64,000 bases of DNA, from assembly GCF_000241955.1 (NCBI RefSeq), contig NC_016818.1:2914001-2978000 (forward strand). The letters are read 5' to 3'. Below the pieces are notes generated by a model. That model worked only from the letters and a program-made list of their open reading frames with translations. It did no database searches and was not told where the DNA came from. Source of the DNA: Rahnella aquatilis CIP 78.65 = ATCC 33071. GTDB taxonomy: Bacteria; Pseudomonadota; Gammaproteobacteria; Enterobacterales; Enterobacteriaceae. Positions 52,401 to 60,356 of this stretch are shown here, piece by piece; position 1 is the stretch's first letter, and each line of letters starts with the position of its first letter. The translations under genes were made by a program, and so were the position numbers.

Positions 52401-53712
52401 AAGAAATGTACTTACCTTGTGAATAAATAAGATCGCTGGGTAAATAAAAGTTATTGTTTTTATCCGGCTCGGTAATGACTGCGCGGCCATAAGGGCAATC
52501 AGTGGTATATGTCGGCTCGCCATTAAATATTAAATTGACCTTACCCGCCTCATCCTGAACCGGAGCTGAGTAAAGCCTGTCACTAATAGGATTAATTTTC
52601 ACAGGCTCACCCTGCCCGGCATTAATAAACTTCGCGCCATATTGTAACGGGCTGGCAGAAAGCCCCGGCACATTAGCGGAAGCGACCACCGTACTTCCCC
52701 CGGCATTGCCGGCTATTAATGATTCCAGTTGCGTTTCATCCAGCGAGGTTTTTTGCAAAAATACCTCTCTGTCTTCTAATTCCGTCACAGCACTGGCAGC
52801 GCTGGCGACACCGTAATTCGCCTGATACCAGGCATCAGTGCTGGCATTGACCGCTTCGGCAACAATGTGCTGTTGTTCGGGTGCCAGGTTGCTGCCGAGT
52901 TTTTTTGCCGTATCGGCTAACACGCTGCTGAAAGCATCGCCGGTGAACAACGGCCAGGTGACATCCGCCTGCTGGATAATGTCCTGTAAAACAACCGATT
53001 TATCTTCCAAGGCAGTCAGAACTTGTTGATGCGGATAATGATAGGGCAACGTATTCGGATAACGGGTGGTGGATAATGTTTTATCAACCGTTGTCGACTC
53101 AGGAACCGAAGGGGCAATAGCCGCTTCCAGTACATCATTGACAATATCCAGCGTCGGTATGACCTGATTGATCGCGTCATCATCCAGTAGCAGACGGGGT
53201 AAATCAGGGCGACGCTGGCTTAAATAAAACACGCTGTTAACGGCTGAGCCAGCGGCGTTTTCCCAGTCCAGCGCCTGTTGATAAAGGAAGCTGAGGTAGG
53301 ACACCGGTGAGTCCAGCGCTTCGGGTGCGCTGGTCAGGCAGTATTGCGTCCAGGTCTCATTAAACAGTGAAGCATAGGTGGGAATGTTTTGTTCAAGGGC
53401 ACCCAGTTGTGTTGCCTGTAAGTCCTGAGAATTTTGCACGCCCCGTAACAACGCGGGTGAAGTCGCTGCAACTGTCGCGCCAGCCAGCGCATTTTTTTTA
53501 AACAGGCGGCTCAGTTGCGTCGCATAACCAACAGCCAGATCATACACTTTTTGCGTGTCTTGCCCGAAATCCTGCTGATGGCGGTTAATAAAAGTATTAC
53601 GGGGCACACGGACAATATCGAATACCGAATGGTATCCCTGTTCTTCAAGCTGATCGTTGAGTTGTAATACTGCGGAAATGCGGGATAACGAATCAGGATT
53701 ATTTCCAGACAT
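49432..53712 (-). CDS. TcA1 of the right Tc locus with two inserted LamG/lectin-like domains
   Basis: The product is 1426 residues, 466 longer than its left paralogue. The shared parts follow the TcA1 shell (VLQLNDQLEEQGYHSVFDIV, SPVSYLSFLYQQALDWEN). Two segments have no counterpart in the paralogue: about residues 385-622 (DNA 51847-52560) and about 910-1135 (DNA 50308-50985). Both look like concanavalin/LamG-type beta-sandwich domains: first YISYTLNFWCKIHE, KAVMEFDDMAIWSYYI; second DYAIGFWMNVPVSV, GEWLYVYYGFKADEIKLQLY, YCDISVWDRLLTLEEI. Together they explain the added length. They probably bind host glycans or matrix and set receptor specificity. AAGGTGTGAAAT is the ribosome site. Confidence 0.9.
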   Translation of the reverse strand: MSGNNPDSLSRISAVLQLNDQLEEQGYHSVFDIVRVPRNTFINRHQQDFGQDTQKVYDLAVGYATQLSRLFKKNALAGATVAATSPALLRGVQNSQDLQATQLGALEQNIPTYASLFNETWTQYCLTSAPEALDSPVSYLSFLYQQALDWENAAGSAVNSVFYLSQRRPDLPRLLLDDDAINQVIPTLDIVNDVLEAAIAPSVPESTTVDKTLSTTRYPNTLPYHYPHQQVLTALEDKSVVLQDIIQQADVTWPLFTGDAFSSVLADTAKKLGSNLAPEQQHIVAEAVNASTDAWYQANYGVASAASAVTELEDREVFLQKTSLDETQLESLIAGNAGGSTVVASANVPGLSASPLQYGAKFINAGQGEPVKINPISDRLYSAPVQDEAGKVNLIFNGEPTYTTDCPYGRAVITEPDKNNNFYLPSDLIYSQGKYISYTLNFWCKIHEGAPDHALIYTNKLDADADTSAGISLFLLLSNGAYSLSFEFSDGVHISKATIPFSGIGKWCYFNTMFASGDGTNTNSMTIYFRYGYGGVFKNYRELDLTAITSIGHSDCFGFNGNKGNAYYEKYPNRKAVMEFDDMAIWSYYISVGPITDIMNSDLPVGGRTDMIHYYPLDKDSDGCLVYLNYDRLERINRQIRLQRWLGLPYDQVDLLVSAAQHAENNTTLTMNDNTLRMLGVFCHYQQYYDVNAWQFAALIDEITPYAISPAVPFFDQIFNSPSLFEKPFALTNTNFIYDDNSSQNGRIIKQLCAGLGITEAQFSVLAERVAGQQGNLVNKTLPCTLPVVSALYRLATLPKLFGLSLTEGLSLMQLISGQRVVDKLAGVPVIKAVNASGDDILDVLMALSSGVQWLKTTGLSAATSLVILDTEGARQPQENATTGQMNLISDINQHLSSALLTDAVFEASNLSMDISKSPETMREGSFCKLLGEDESKFTPSYQVDTTRSEYIAFSDVVMTGLQGDKDYAIGFWMNVPVSVTDDKVHIMMTDKTSSQRHGFEINYNAGTSTKHIEVTYLDDASSGVHITGAYMTKGEWLYVYYGFKADEIKLQLYISSADEFWQSNPNRIASAQITPGSSVTIGRFGDLGKYGQPTVTNYCDISVWDRLLTLEEIRNIVKNNVPVSDCKYKIMPGSYIFIFSDLIDADGIILPVVCQPRESELEAITRMVAADIAKVEIDSLLTDEQITAQFANLIYQTKLTQDGIANSAIARTLGVDQSLSPFLLTWADSGSYDLLSKTWALRDVTDAHYRGVTTWSELLFDVGRRAALTRIFQLSAAAVSTYLSHPDWFGVPDTTLTLPLLYAFSRYDCLSLQTPLNEDDILAYLSRASNGIVLGPAESSRALAALLGWEVKETEEAIYYVCNNAPANWVYSIILIDQVMRLQHLSQLTGLSMTPLLEIIQLTTQSDYDQWQQAGESLISTTQAE

Positions 53713-54011
53713 ATTTCACACCTTATGATTGGCTCATCAAGCAACGTTAAAAACGGTCTGTTGTCAGTGTGAAATACAATACAGCCTGGCTGACTAAAGA
53801 CGCCTTTAAGATGAGTATTCATAAGAAGAAGAAGGCCGCCATCATTCATCCAACAATAAATATCACATTTTAATTCTGATAATAAAAAAATAATAAAATC
53901 AACAATAAAATATATTATTATTTTAAATGATATTGTTTTTGTTTTATGTGAGGAAAAAATCGCCGGTCGCCGGAAATACGGAAACTGTATTGGCGCACCA
54001 CGAACGGCTTT
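53713..54011. promoter_or_regulatory. AT-rich promoter region of the right Tc operon
   Basis: This 299-base stretch lies upstream of the right Tc operon and downstream of metI on the same strand. Positions 53850-53945 are almost only A and T, a typical site for H-NS silencing. A short stem of two CCGG sequences followed by T's on the minus strand (53953-53974) may be a weak terminator of the met operon. No operator could be fixed by eye. Confidence 0.45.
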
Positions 54012-54668
54012 TTAATGACGTTTATCGACGCGCGCCACAATGAGATCACCCAGCCACTGAATGCCGCAAACCATCACAATCAGCACAACGATCACTTCAA
54101 TCATCACAACTGTTTCGAAACGCTGATAACCGTAGCGGATCGCCAGATCACCTAGTCCGCCTGCGCCGATAGCGCCAGCCATGGCCGATGCGCCAATCAG
54201 TGCCACCAGCGTGACCACAAATCCGGACAAAATACCGGGCAGCGCTTCAGGGATCAGCACGTCCCAGACAATACGCAGCTTACTGGCCCCCATCGCTCGA
54301 ACAGCGTCAGTCAGACCGCGATCCACATCGCGCAGCGAGACTTCTGCCACGCGGGCGAAATACGGTGTTGCCGTTATCGACAATGGCACAATCGCCGCCC
54401 ATGTACCGAGTGACGTACCGACCAGAAAACGGGTGAGCGGGATCAGCGCCACCAGCAAAATGATAAACGGCAGCGAGCGGAAACCGTTGATGACCAGCCC
54501 GAGCGAGCGGTTAATCCAGCGGTTTTCGGCAATGCCGCCGGGGCTGCTCATCACCAGAATCAGACCCAGCGGCAAACCCGCGATCAGCGAAAACAGGCCG
54601 GAAATTGCCGTCATCAGCAACGTTTCCTCGATGGCGTTAATCAGTAAATCAATCATGACCGGAGACAT
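54012..54668 (-). CDS. metI: methionine-type ABC transporter permease MetI
   Basis: The product is 218 residues, the usual length, with five membrane helices. The ABC-permease signature EAA loop is VRAMGASKLRIVWDVLIPEALPGI near residues 130-153 (shown in part: AMGASKLRIVWDVLIPEALP). The gene overlaps the end of metN by 20 bases. It is the last gene of the metQ-metN-metI unit and the last ordinary chromosomal gene before the toxin island. It carries methionine or a related compound across the inner membrane. Confidence 0.94.
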   Translation of the reverse strand: MSPVMIDLLINAIEETLLMTAISGLFSLIAGLPLGLILVMSSPGGIAENRWINRSLGLVINGFRSLPFIILLVALIPLTRFLVGTSLGTWAAIVPLSITATPYFARVAEVSLRDVDRGLTDAVRAMGASKLRIVWDVLIPEALPGILSGFVVTLVALIGASAMAGAIGAGGLGDLAIRYGYQRFETVVMIEVIVVLIVMVCGIQWLGDLIVARVDKRH

Positions 54669-55824
54669 AACCTGTCAGCTCCACGGTGGCCTGGCGCTGT
54701 TGCAGCCAGTCTAAAACGGCCTGCTCAGATGCCACGTCATTTACCGGCACTGAGAAGAAGAAACGCACGACAGCGTAATGTTGTATATGGTCAACACCGC
54801 CCTGGATCAGCCGGAATTTGCCCGGTAACGCCGTTGCCATCAGCGTGAGAATTTCGCCCTGTCTGCCCTGTTCCGCATACTGCACGCTGTAAATTGCCTC
54901 GCCTTTTCGCACCGGCGTCAACCGTTCAGCCAGCGCTTGTGGCAGTTGCGGCAATAACCCCTGCAACAGCGTGCGGGTCAGCGCGGATTGCGGATGAGCA
55001 AACACCTGCCACACCGGCCCTTTCTCGATAATTTCACCGCCATTAATCACCGCCACGCGATGCGCTATCTTTTTGATCACATCCATCTCATGCGTGATCA
55101 GCAAAATGGTAATGCCGAGTTTCTGATTGAGGGATTGCAGGAGCGCGAGAATGGAACGGGTGGTTTCAGGATCCAGTGCCGACGTCGCTTCGTCGCAGAG
55201 TAACAGTGCCGGATTTGCCGCCAGCGCACGGGCAATACCCACGCGCTGTTTCTGACCGCCGGATAACGCCGCCGGGTAATTTTTCGCTTTGTCTTCCAGC
55301 CCGACCAGCGCCAGTAACTTCGCGACCCGCGCCTGACGCCGGACCTTGTCATATCCGGCGATTTTCAATGGCAGTGCGACATTCTGTTCAACCGTTTTGG
55401 CCGACAGCAAATTGAAATGCTGAAACACCATCCCGACGCGGCTGCGCACCGCCTGCAAGGCTTTCTCGCTGAGGCCTGTAATGGCGCGACCTTCGATTTC
55501 AATCACGCCGCTGTCCGGTTGTTCCAGTCCGTTGAGACAGCGGATCAGGGTAGATTTCCCCGCACCGCTGCGGCCGATAATGCCCATGATTTCGCCCCGC
55601 CGGACGGTCAGCGAGACCGCTTTCAGTGCCTGTATTTCCCCAAACTGACGGCTGACGCGGTGCAGACGCACGACGTTTTCCGTGCTGTCTTCAGAACTGT
55701 CCTGCATCAGATCCCGATCAGTATGGGTGAACGGCCCGGCATTCACCGGGCGGGCATGGGCTTTGTCTGAAGGCGTTGTCGTGAATTGCGCGCCGGTTTC
55801 AGAGATGATCGTCATGCTTTGCAC
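54649..55824 (-). CDS. metN: methionine-type ABC transporter ATPase MetN
   Basis: The product is up to 391 residues. The Walker A motif is GRSGAGKST, the signature is LSGGQKQRVGIARALA, Walker B is LLLCDEATSALD, and the H-loop is ITHEMD. The C-terminal 90 residues form the NIL regulatory domain (ALPGKFRLIQGGVDHIQHYA, TVELTGYVSG), which in E. coli binds methionine and shuts off transport. The family is usually near 343 residues. The extra N-terminal 40 residues are polar, and an internal ATG at 55707 (MQDSSEDSTENVV) is a possible start. Confidence 0.93.
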   Translation of the reverse strand: MQSMTIISETGAQFTTTPSDKAHARPVNAGPFTHTDRDLMQDSSEDSTENVVRLHRVSRQFGEIQALKAVSLTVRRGEIMGIIGRSGAGKSTLIRCLNGLEQPDSGVIEIEGRAITGLSEKALQAVRSRVGMVFQHFNLLSAKTVEQNVALPLKIAGYDKVRRQARVAKLLALVGLEDKAKNYPAALSGGQKQRVGIARALAANPALLLCDEATSALDPETTRSILALLQSLNQKLGITILLITHEMDVIKKIAHRVAVINGGEIIEKGPVWQVFAHPQSALTRTLLQGLLPQLPQALAERLTPVRKGEAIYSVQYAEQGRQGEILTLMATALPGKFRLIQGGVDHIQHYAVVRFFFSVPVNDVASEQAVLDWLQQRQATVELTGYVSGHD

Positions 55825-55826
55825 CC

Positions 55827-56669
55827 TTACCAGGCAGTTACGCCGGTGCCTTTATAGACCTTATCAAACACCTGTCTGACGGCATCGTTCTGGTAAGAAC
55901 TGACCAGCGTTTTCACCCACGGTGCATTGACGTTTTCGGTTTTCACCGCGATGAAATTATTGTAAGGATTACCTTTTACCGGTTCCTGCGCAATACGATC
56001 CGCCGGTGTCAGGCCGCTTTTCAGCGCCCAGTCGGTATTCACAATCGCAGCATCAAGATCCGGCACGGAGCGACCGATAATGCCGGAATCCAGCTCTTTG
56101 ATGGTCACATGACGCGGATTCTCAGTAATATCCGCTGTGGTGGCGAAAATACCGGCACCCGGTTTGAGTTTGATCACGCCAGATTGCTGGAGCAGTATCA
56201 GACCCCGCGCTTCGTTCGCCGGATCGTTAGGCACGCCGATCACCGCCCCGTCTTTCAGTTCGCCCGCTGTTTTCACTTTTTTGGAGTACAGGCCAATCGG
56301 CCACACGGCGGTATCGCCAACGCGCACAATATTGTAGTGATTCACTTTGATCTGATTATCGAGGAAAGGCTGATGCTGGAAGGCATTGGCGTCCACTTCG
56401 CCGTTTTGCAACGCTTCATTGGGTTGATTGTAATCGTTGAAAATCACCGGTTTTACCGTCAGACCTTTGGCTGCGGCCTGTCTGACCACTTCGCGCCAGA
56501 CATCTTCGTCTTCCCCGCTGATAATGCCGACTTTAATGGTGGTTTTATCAGCGGCCTGTGCCGCACTCAGCGGTGCCAGAACGCTGCCGGACATGATCAC
56601 TGCCGAGGTCGCAGCCAGTAAAAAAGCGCGGTGAATACGGTTTTTTGTTTTGCTGAATGTCTTGCGCAT
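55827..56669 (-). CDS. metQ: MetQ/NlpA-family methionine-binding protein
   Basis: The product is 280 residues. The signal peptide runs to about residue 40, with the hydrophobic part RAFLLAATSAVIMSGSVLAP and a likely cut at AQA before ADKTT. There is no lipobox Cys, so it is probably a free periplasmic protein, unlike the lipoprotein MetQ of E. coli. The binding fold is typical: VKPVIFNDYNQPNEAL, EVDANAFQHQPFLD, IGVPNDPANEARGLILLQ and DAAIVNTDWALK. It is the first gene of the unit. The order metQ-metN-metI differs from the E. coli metN-metI-metQ order. Confidence 0.92.
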   Translation of the reverse strand: MRKTFSKTKNRIHRAFLLAATSAVIMSGSVLAPLSAAQAADKTTIKVGIISGEDEDVWREVVRQAAAKGLTVKPVIFNDYNQPNEALQNGEVDANAFQHQPFLDNQIKVNHYNIVRVGDTAVWPIGLYSKKVKTAGELKDGAVIGVPNDPANEARGLILLQQSGVIKLKPGAGIFATTADITENPRHVTIKELDSGIIGRSVPDLDAAIVNTDWALKSGLTPADRIAQEPVKGNPYNNFIAVKTENVNAPWVKTLVSSYQNDAVRQVFDKVYKGTGVTAW

Positions 56670-56872
56670 ACGTTATCCCCAAAAGTTTGATGAGCGGCCT
56701 GCACAGGGCGGTGTTTTTGTGCAGGAATTTGGCGAGTATACGCATCGGGTTATTTCTTTATAATATTGTTTTAACGATAGTTATTTCTGAAATGAATAAC
56801 TGAAATGGGATAGTAAAGCGATAAAAATGCTAAGTGTTTTTGAGTGGCAATGTCACTTAATCTGCTGACAAT

Positions 56873-56896
56873 AAAAAACCCGCCGAAGCGGGTTTT
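56873..56896. terminator. bidirectional terminator after opgB
   Basis: AAAACCCGC at 56875-56883 pairs with GCGGGTTTT at 56888-56896 across CGAA. On the minus strand the stem is followed by TTTTTTAT. It lies 20 bases downstream of the opgB stop codon and separates opgB from metQ. Confidence 0.9.
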
Positions 56897-56917
56897 GAGT
56901 TTCGGGTAAACAGCGGA

Positions 56918-59224
56918 TTAAGACTGCGGATCTACCGGCTGAACTTCAAGAGAGACCATGCCGATGCCCAGTTTACGCGGCTGGAAGCCTCCGCTGGTGC
57001 CTTCGGTCGGTTCGGTCGGCTCCGGCGGCGTGATGACAATACTCTGCTCCGCTCCCGGATTGGTGAACTGGACTTTCACGATGCCATCTTTATCGCCGAA
57101 GGTGACAAACTGCTCCTGATCCCCGACGCGGACGGAAACCGGCTTATCGATGTTATTGCCGTAAGCCCGTGCGCGGATCACCACATCAAAGGTGGCGGGC
57201 AGCGGTTTGACGTAATCAATTTTCACCGACGGCGCCAGATTGGCATCTGACCAGCGTCCCCAGTTTTCGACGGCTGAAACACCGGTAATCGCTTTTACCT
57301 GCTCCGGCAAGCCCGGCACCATAAAGGCGATGGCTTTCGACTGATAAGTGGTGGCGGAATCATCAATGTTCAGCGTCCTGAGGGTTTGCTGATAAATCGC
57401 ATTGCTGCCCGAGGTGTCTTTCACGAAGTCCACTTTACCTTTGAAGGTATCGCCGGTGGCCTGCACGATCGTCGGCTTCGCCCCGAGGTTCCCCGATGCA
57501 ACACACAGGCCGGTATTGAGCGACAATTCCGGCGCCCAGACGCGTCCCATTTCGTAGCATTTATCAACCCAGACAAAGTTATCGCTGGTCGCCAGTCCGG
57601 CCAGCTGTTTTTTCAGCGGCGTGGACAGATAGACATCAAACATCGGCTCAATTTTGTCTGCCGTGACCTTCAGAATAAACGGCGTTTTGATGGTCATGCC
57701 GGAGAAGGTGAAGGTGTTGTCTTTGGTATTCACCGCGTAATCTTTGATGCTGTTCGGGAAGCCCCACTGTTTGATCACCGCCGGTTTCCAGGCATTCACT
57801 TTGTCATCAATATTCAGGAACTGCGCGGTCATCGATGTCGCAGAAATACCGCTGCGTCCGAGGCCGATATAGTTGTCGCCGCCCATCATATCCAGTATGG
57901 TCGCGCCGTTATCCAGCGTGCTGCGTTTCGCCCCGTTCAGCTCACCCACCGGATGACGCCCGTCGAGTACGAAGAACAGGTCTTTGCGGTTCTGTTTGGT
58001 CAGAATGTTGTACGCCGTATTGTTCATCGCCAGATGGTCGGAAGACACCACAATGATGGTGTTATCGAAATAACCGGACTTTTTAATCTTATCGATAAAA
58101 GCGGCAATCAGTTCCTGACTACAGGACACCGCGCTCAGTGACTGATTCGCCTTACCGTTCACTTTATATTCCTTGCGGGTACAACCGCGTGAAATAAAGC
58201 CGTCAGGATGATGCGTATCAACGGTCAGCGCGAACAGTGAAAACGGCTTACCTTCCTGACTCAGCGTTACGAATTTTTTGTACACCTCATCCAGCAAAGT
58301 GTCGTCATACCAGCCCCAGTCGTTTTTATATGACGGATCCGCCACGGTCGGGCGCAATTCGTTGTAACCATAAAGATTGTCGAAACCATGGGATTTCAGG
58401 AAGGTCCCTTTGCCTGCAAAAGCCAGTTCAGCGCCCTGATAGAAATAGTTGGTGTAGCCTGCACCTTTAAGCACGTCGCCAAGACACACATTCTCAGGGT
58501 AGAACGTCGCCAGTGCACTGGAGGCATTGCCATCAAACGGCGCAAACAGCGGGATCCCACACTGAGAAGCCACCATACCGGCGATGGTATAACCGGTACC
58601 CGGCAACTGTTTGGTATTCGTGAAATCGGTGCTCTGCGCTTTATGGCGGCTTAATTCGGTGGTCAGGCCGGGGAACACGTTGTCATCAAAATACGTGCGT
58701 TCCAGACTTTCGCCGTAGATATAAACCAGGTTAGGCTTTTTCGCGCTTTTAATGGCTTTTTCGGGCACTTTGTAATAGGTATTAAAATCTGCCCCGCTGC
58801 CGGAAATTTGCGTTTTAACCAGGCGGGAAATGTTCTGGAATGCCTGGGTGGAACCGACAGAAAAGACCGCCAGTACCACGGCCAGCGCACTGTAGACGGC
58901 GCTGCTGTGTTTGGCACGGCGCTGCTTCAGCCCCCATGCCAGCAAAGCAAATACGGCAATCAGCCCCGCCAGTAAGCCGATAAATGGCAGGATATATTTA
59001 TTGAGCCCCGCCCCTTTCAGGCTGCTGGTGACGGTATATAACACCGCGTCCGTAATGCCCTCACCGGTGAAATAATTGCTGCCGATCAGGATGACGTTAA
59101 GAATGACGTAAAGCCCGAGGAAAAACAGCACCAGTGAAAACCAGACACGGCTGGCCGACGCCCGCGTGACGTAGAGAAAAATAGAAGAAAGAAATAATAC
59201 GAAGGAAATTATCTCAGAAGCCAT
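56918..59224 (-). CDS. opgB: phosphoglycerol transferase I OpgB (MdoB)
   Basis: The product is 768 residues, close to the 763 of E. coli, and similar throughout. Four N-terminal membrane helices (residues about 1-130, with DYFTG-like NYFTGEGITDAVLYT) anchor it in the inner membrane. The periplasmic catalytic domain of the alkaline-phosphatase/LTA-synthase fold carries LVYIYGESLERTYFDD, with the Thr nucleophile, VDTHHPDGFIS, and VVSSDHLAMNNTAY. The C-terminal domain ends in RKLGIGMVSLEVQ. It transfers phosphoglycerol from phosphatidylglycerol to osmoregulated periplasmic glucans. It is a single-gene unit with its own terminator. Confidence 0.96.
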   Translation of the reverse strand: MASEIISFVLFLSSIFLYVTRASASRVWFSLVLFFLGLYVILNVILIGSNYFTGEGITDAVLYTVTSSLKGAGLNKYILPFIGLLAGLIAVFALLAWGLKQRRAKHSSAVYSALAVVLAVFSVGSTQAFQNISRLVKTQISGSGADFNTYYKVPEKAIKSAKKPNLVYIYGESLERTYFDDNVFPGLTTELSRHKAQSTDFTNTKQLPGTGYTIAGMVASQCGIPLFAPFDGNASSALATFYPENVCLGDVLKGAGYTNYFYQGAELAFAGKGTFLKSHGFDNLYGYNELRPTVADPSYKNDWGWYDDTLLDEVYKKFVTLSQEGKPFSLFALTVDTHHPDGFISRGCTRKEYKVNGKANQSLSAVSCSQELIAAFIDKIKKSGYFDNTIIVVSSDHLAMNNTAYNILTKQNRKDLFFVLDGRHPVGELNGAKRSTLDNGATILDMMGGDNYIGLGRSGISATSMTAQFLNIDDKVNAWKPAVIKQWGFPNSIKDYAVNTKDNTFTFSGMTIKTPFILKVTADKIEPMFDVYLSTPLKKQLAGLATSDNFVWVDKCYEMGRVWAPELSLNTGLCVASGNLGAKPTIVQATGDTFKGKVDFVKDTSGSNAIYQQTLRTLNIDDSATTYQSKAIAFMVPGLPEQVKAITGVSAVENWGRWSDANLAPSVKIDYVKPLPATFDVVIRARAYGNNIDKPVSVRVGDQEQFVTFGDKDGIVKVQFTNPGAEQSIVITPPEPTEPTEGTSGGFQPRKLGIGMVSLEVQPVDPQS

Positions 59225-59639
59225 TTCAGCACCCTGTCTGATTTAAACAATAAACTCTACGACCCATTTCTGCTGTTTTGCGAGCAGCGCCGACGGTTCA
59301 ACTCATCGGGCGAATGACCCGTTTGTCATTCACTTCATCCCTGAGACAGGAAAACTCATGCCAAAAACGGATAGCGCTATATAGCCTGTTGATTCTGTTG
59401 GGTCAACGCCTTAACACGGCTTCAGGCCACTGATATGCCCAAAAAAACTGACGTTTTACAAATTCATGGCAGCTAATTTCGCATGATACCTCAGAAAATT
59501 AACTTTCCGGTCACCTTTCTGTAAGAATTGCATGATAGCGGAATACTGTGGGCGAAATGTGGAGGGAGGTTGAAAATGCGAAAAATAATTGGCGTGAAGG
59601 CCCGCAATACGGGGTATCGCGGGCATTGAAGATGAAAAA
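59225..59639. other. gene-free region upstream of opgB and after livF
   Basis: This 415-base gap holds the opgB promoter on the minus strand and the end of the liv transcript. GCCCGC at 59600-59605 pairs with GCGGGC at 59619-59624, and the inner bases also pair, which gives a long hairpin 16 bases beyond the livF stop codon, without a U-tract. I see nothing else in the stretch. Confidence 0.55.
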
Positions 59640-60356
59640 TCAGATTCCTCCGAGATAAGCTTTGCGTACCTCCTGATTATGTAAAAGCTCCTCTCCCGAA
59701 CCGCTAAGACGTATTTGCCCGTTGACCATCACGTAACCCCGGTCAGAAAGCCTGAGTGCATGGTGCGCATTTTGCTCCACCAGAAAAATAGTCATGCCGT
59801 TTTTCGCCAGTTCGCGCAGGATCTGGAAAATCTGTTTGACGATAATCGGTGCCAGCCCGAGACTCGGTTCATCGAGCAGTAACAGCGTCGGGCGGCTCAT
59901 CAGCGCACGGGCAATCGCCAGCATTTGCTGTTCACCACCGGACAGGGTCATCGCCCGCTGTTTGCGGCGTTCCTTCAGGCGCGGGAATAAATCAAACATC
60001 GTTTGCAGGTCTTCTGCCGCGTGTTGATTCCCGACGGGAATGGTCCCCATCAGCAGGTTTTCTTCAACGGTCATATCCGGGAACACACGTCGCCCTTCCG
60101 GCGATTGCGCTATCCCTGCCGAAGCCACAAAGTGCGTCGATTTGCGGCTGATATCTTCGCCGCGAAACAGGATCTGCCCGCTCTGCACTCGTGGCTGGCC
60201 GAATATCGACATCAGCAGTGTGGATTTCCCGGCACCGTTGGCACCAATCAGCGCCACGGTTTCCCCCTGATTCACCTGCAAAGAAACCTGGTGTAATGCC
60301 TGAATCGCCCCGTAACAGACGCTCACCTCACGAAATTCCAGCATCGCGTCGCTCAT
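59640..60356 (-). CDS. livF: branched-chain amino-acid ABC transporter ATPase LivF
   Basis: The product is 238 residues, as in E. coli. Walker A is IGANGAGKSTLL, the signature is LSGGEQQMLAIARALMS, Walker B is LLLLDEPSLGLAP, and the switch His is in FLVEQNAHHAL. It pairs with LivG to drive uptake of leucine, isoleucine and valine through the LivH-LivM channel. Its start overlaps the livG stop by four bases. Confidence 0.96.
   Translation of the reverse strand: MSDAMLEFREVSVCYGAIQALHQVSLQVNQGETVALIGANGAGKSTLLMSIFGQPRVQSGQILFRGEDISRKSTHFVASAGIAQSPEGRRVFPDMTVEENLLMGTIPVGNQHAAEDLQTMFDLFPRLKERRKQRAMTLSGGEQQMLAIARALMSRPTLLLLDEPSLGLAPIIVKQIFQILRELAKNGMTIFLVEQNAHHALRLSDRGYVMVNGQIRLSGSGEELLHNQEVRKAYLGGI

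Noticed and set aside
57386..58141. A 251-codon plus-strand frame inside opgB
   Set aside because: It is antisense to a clear opgB gene and rich in Arg and His, as expected of a shadow frame.
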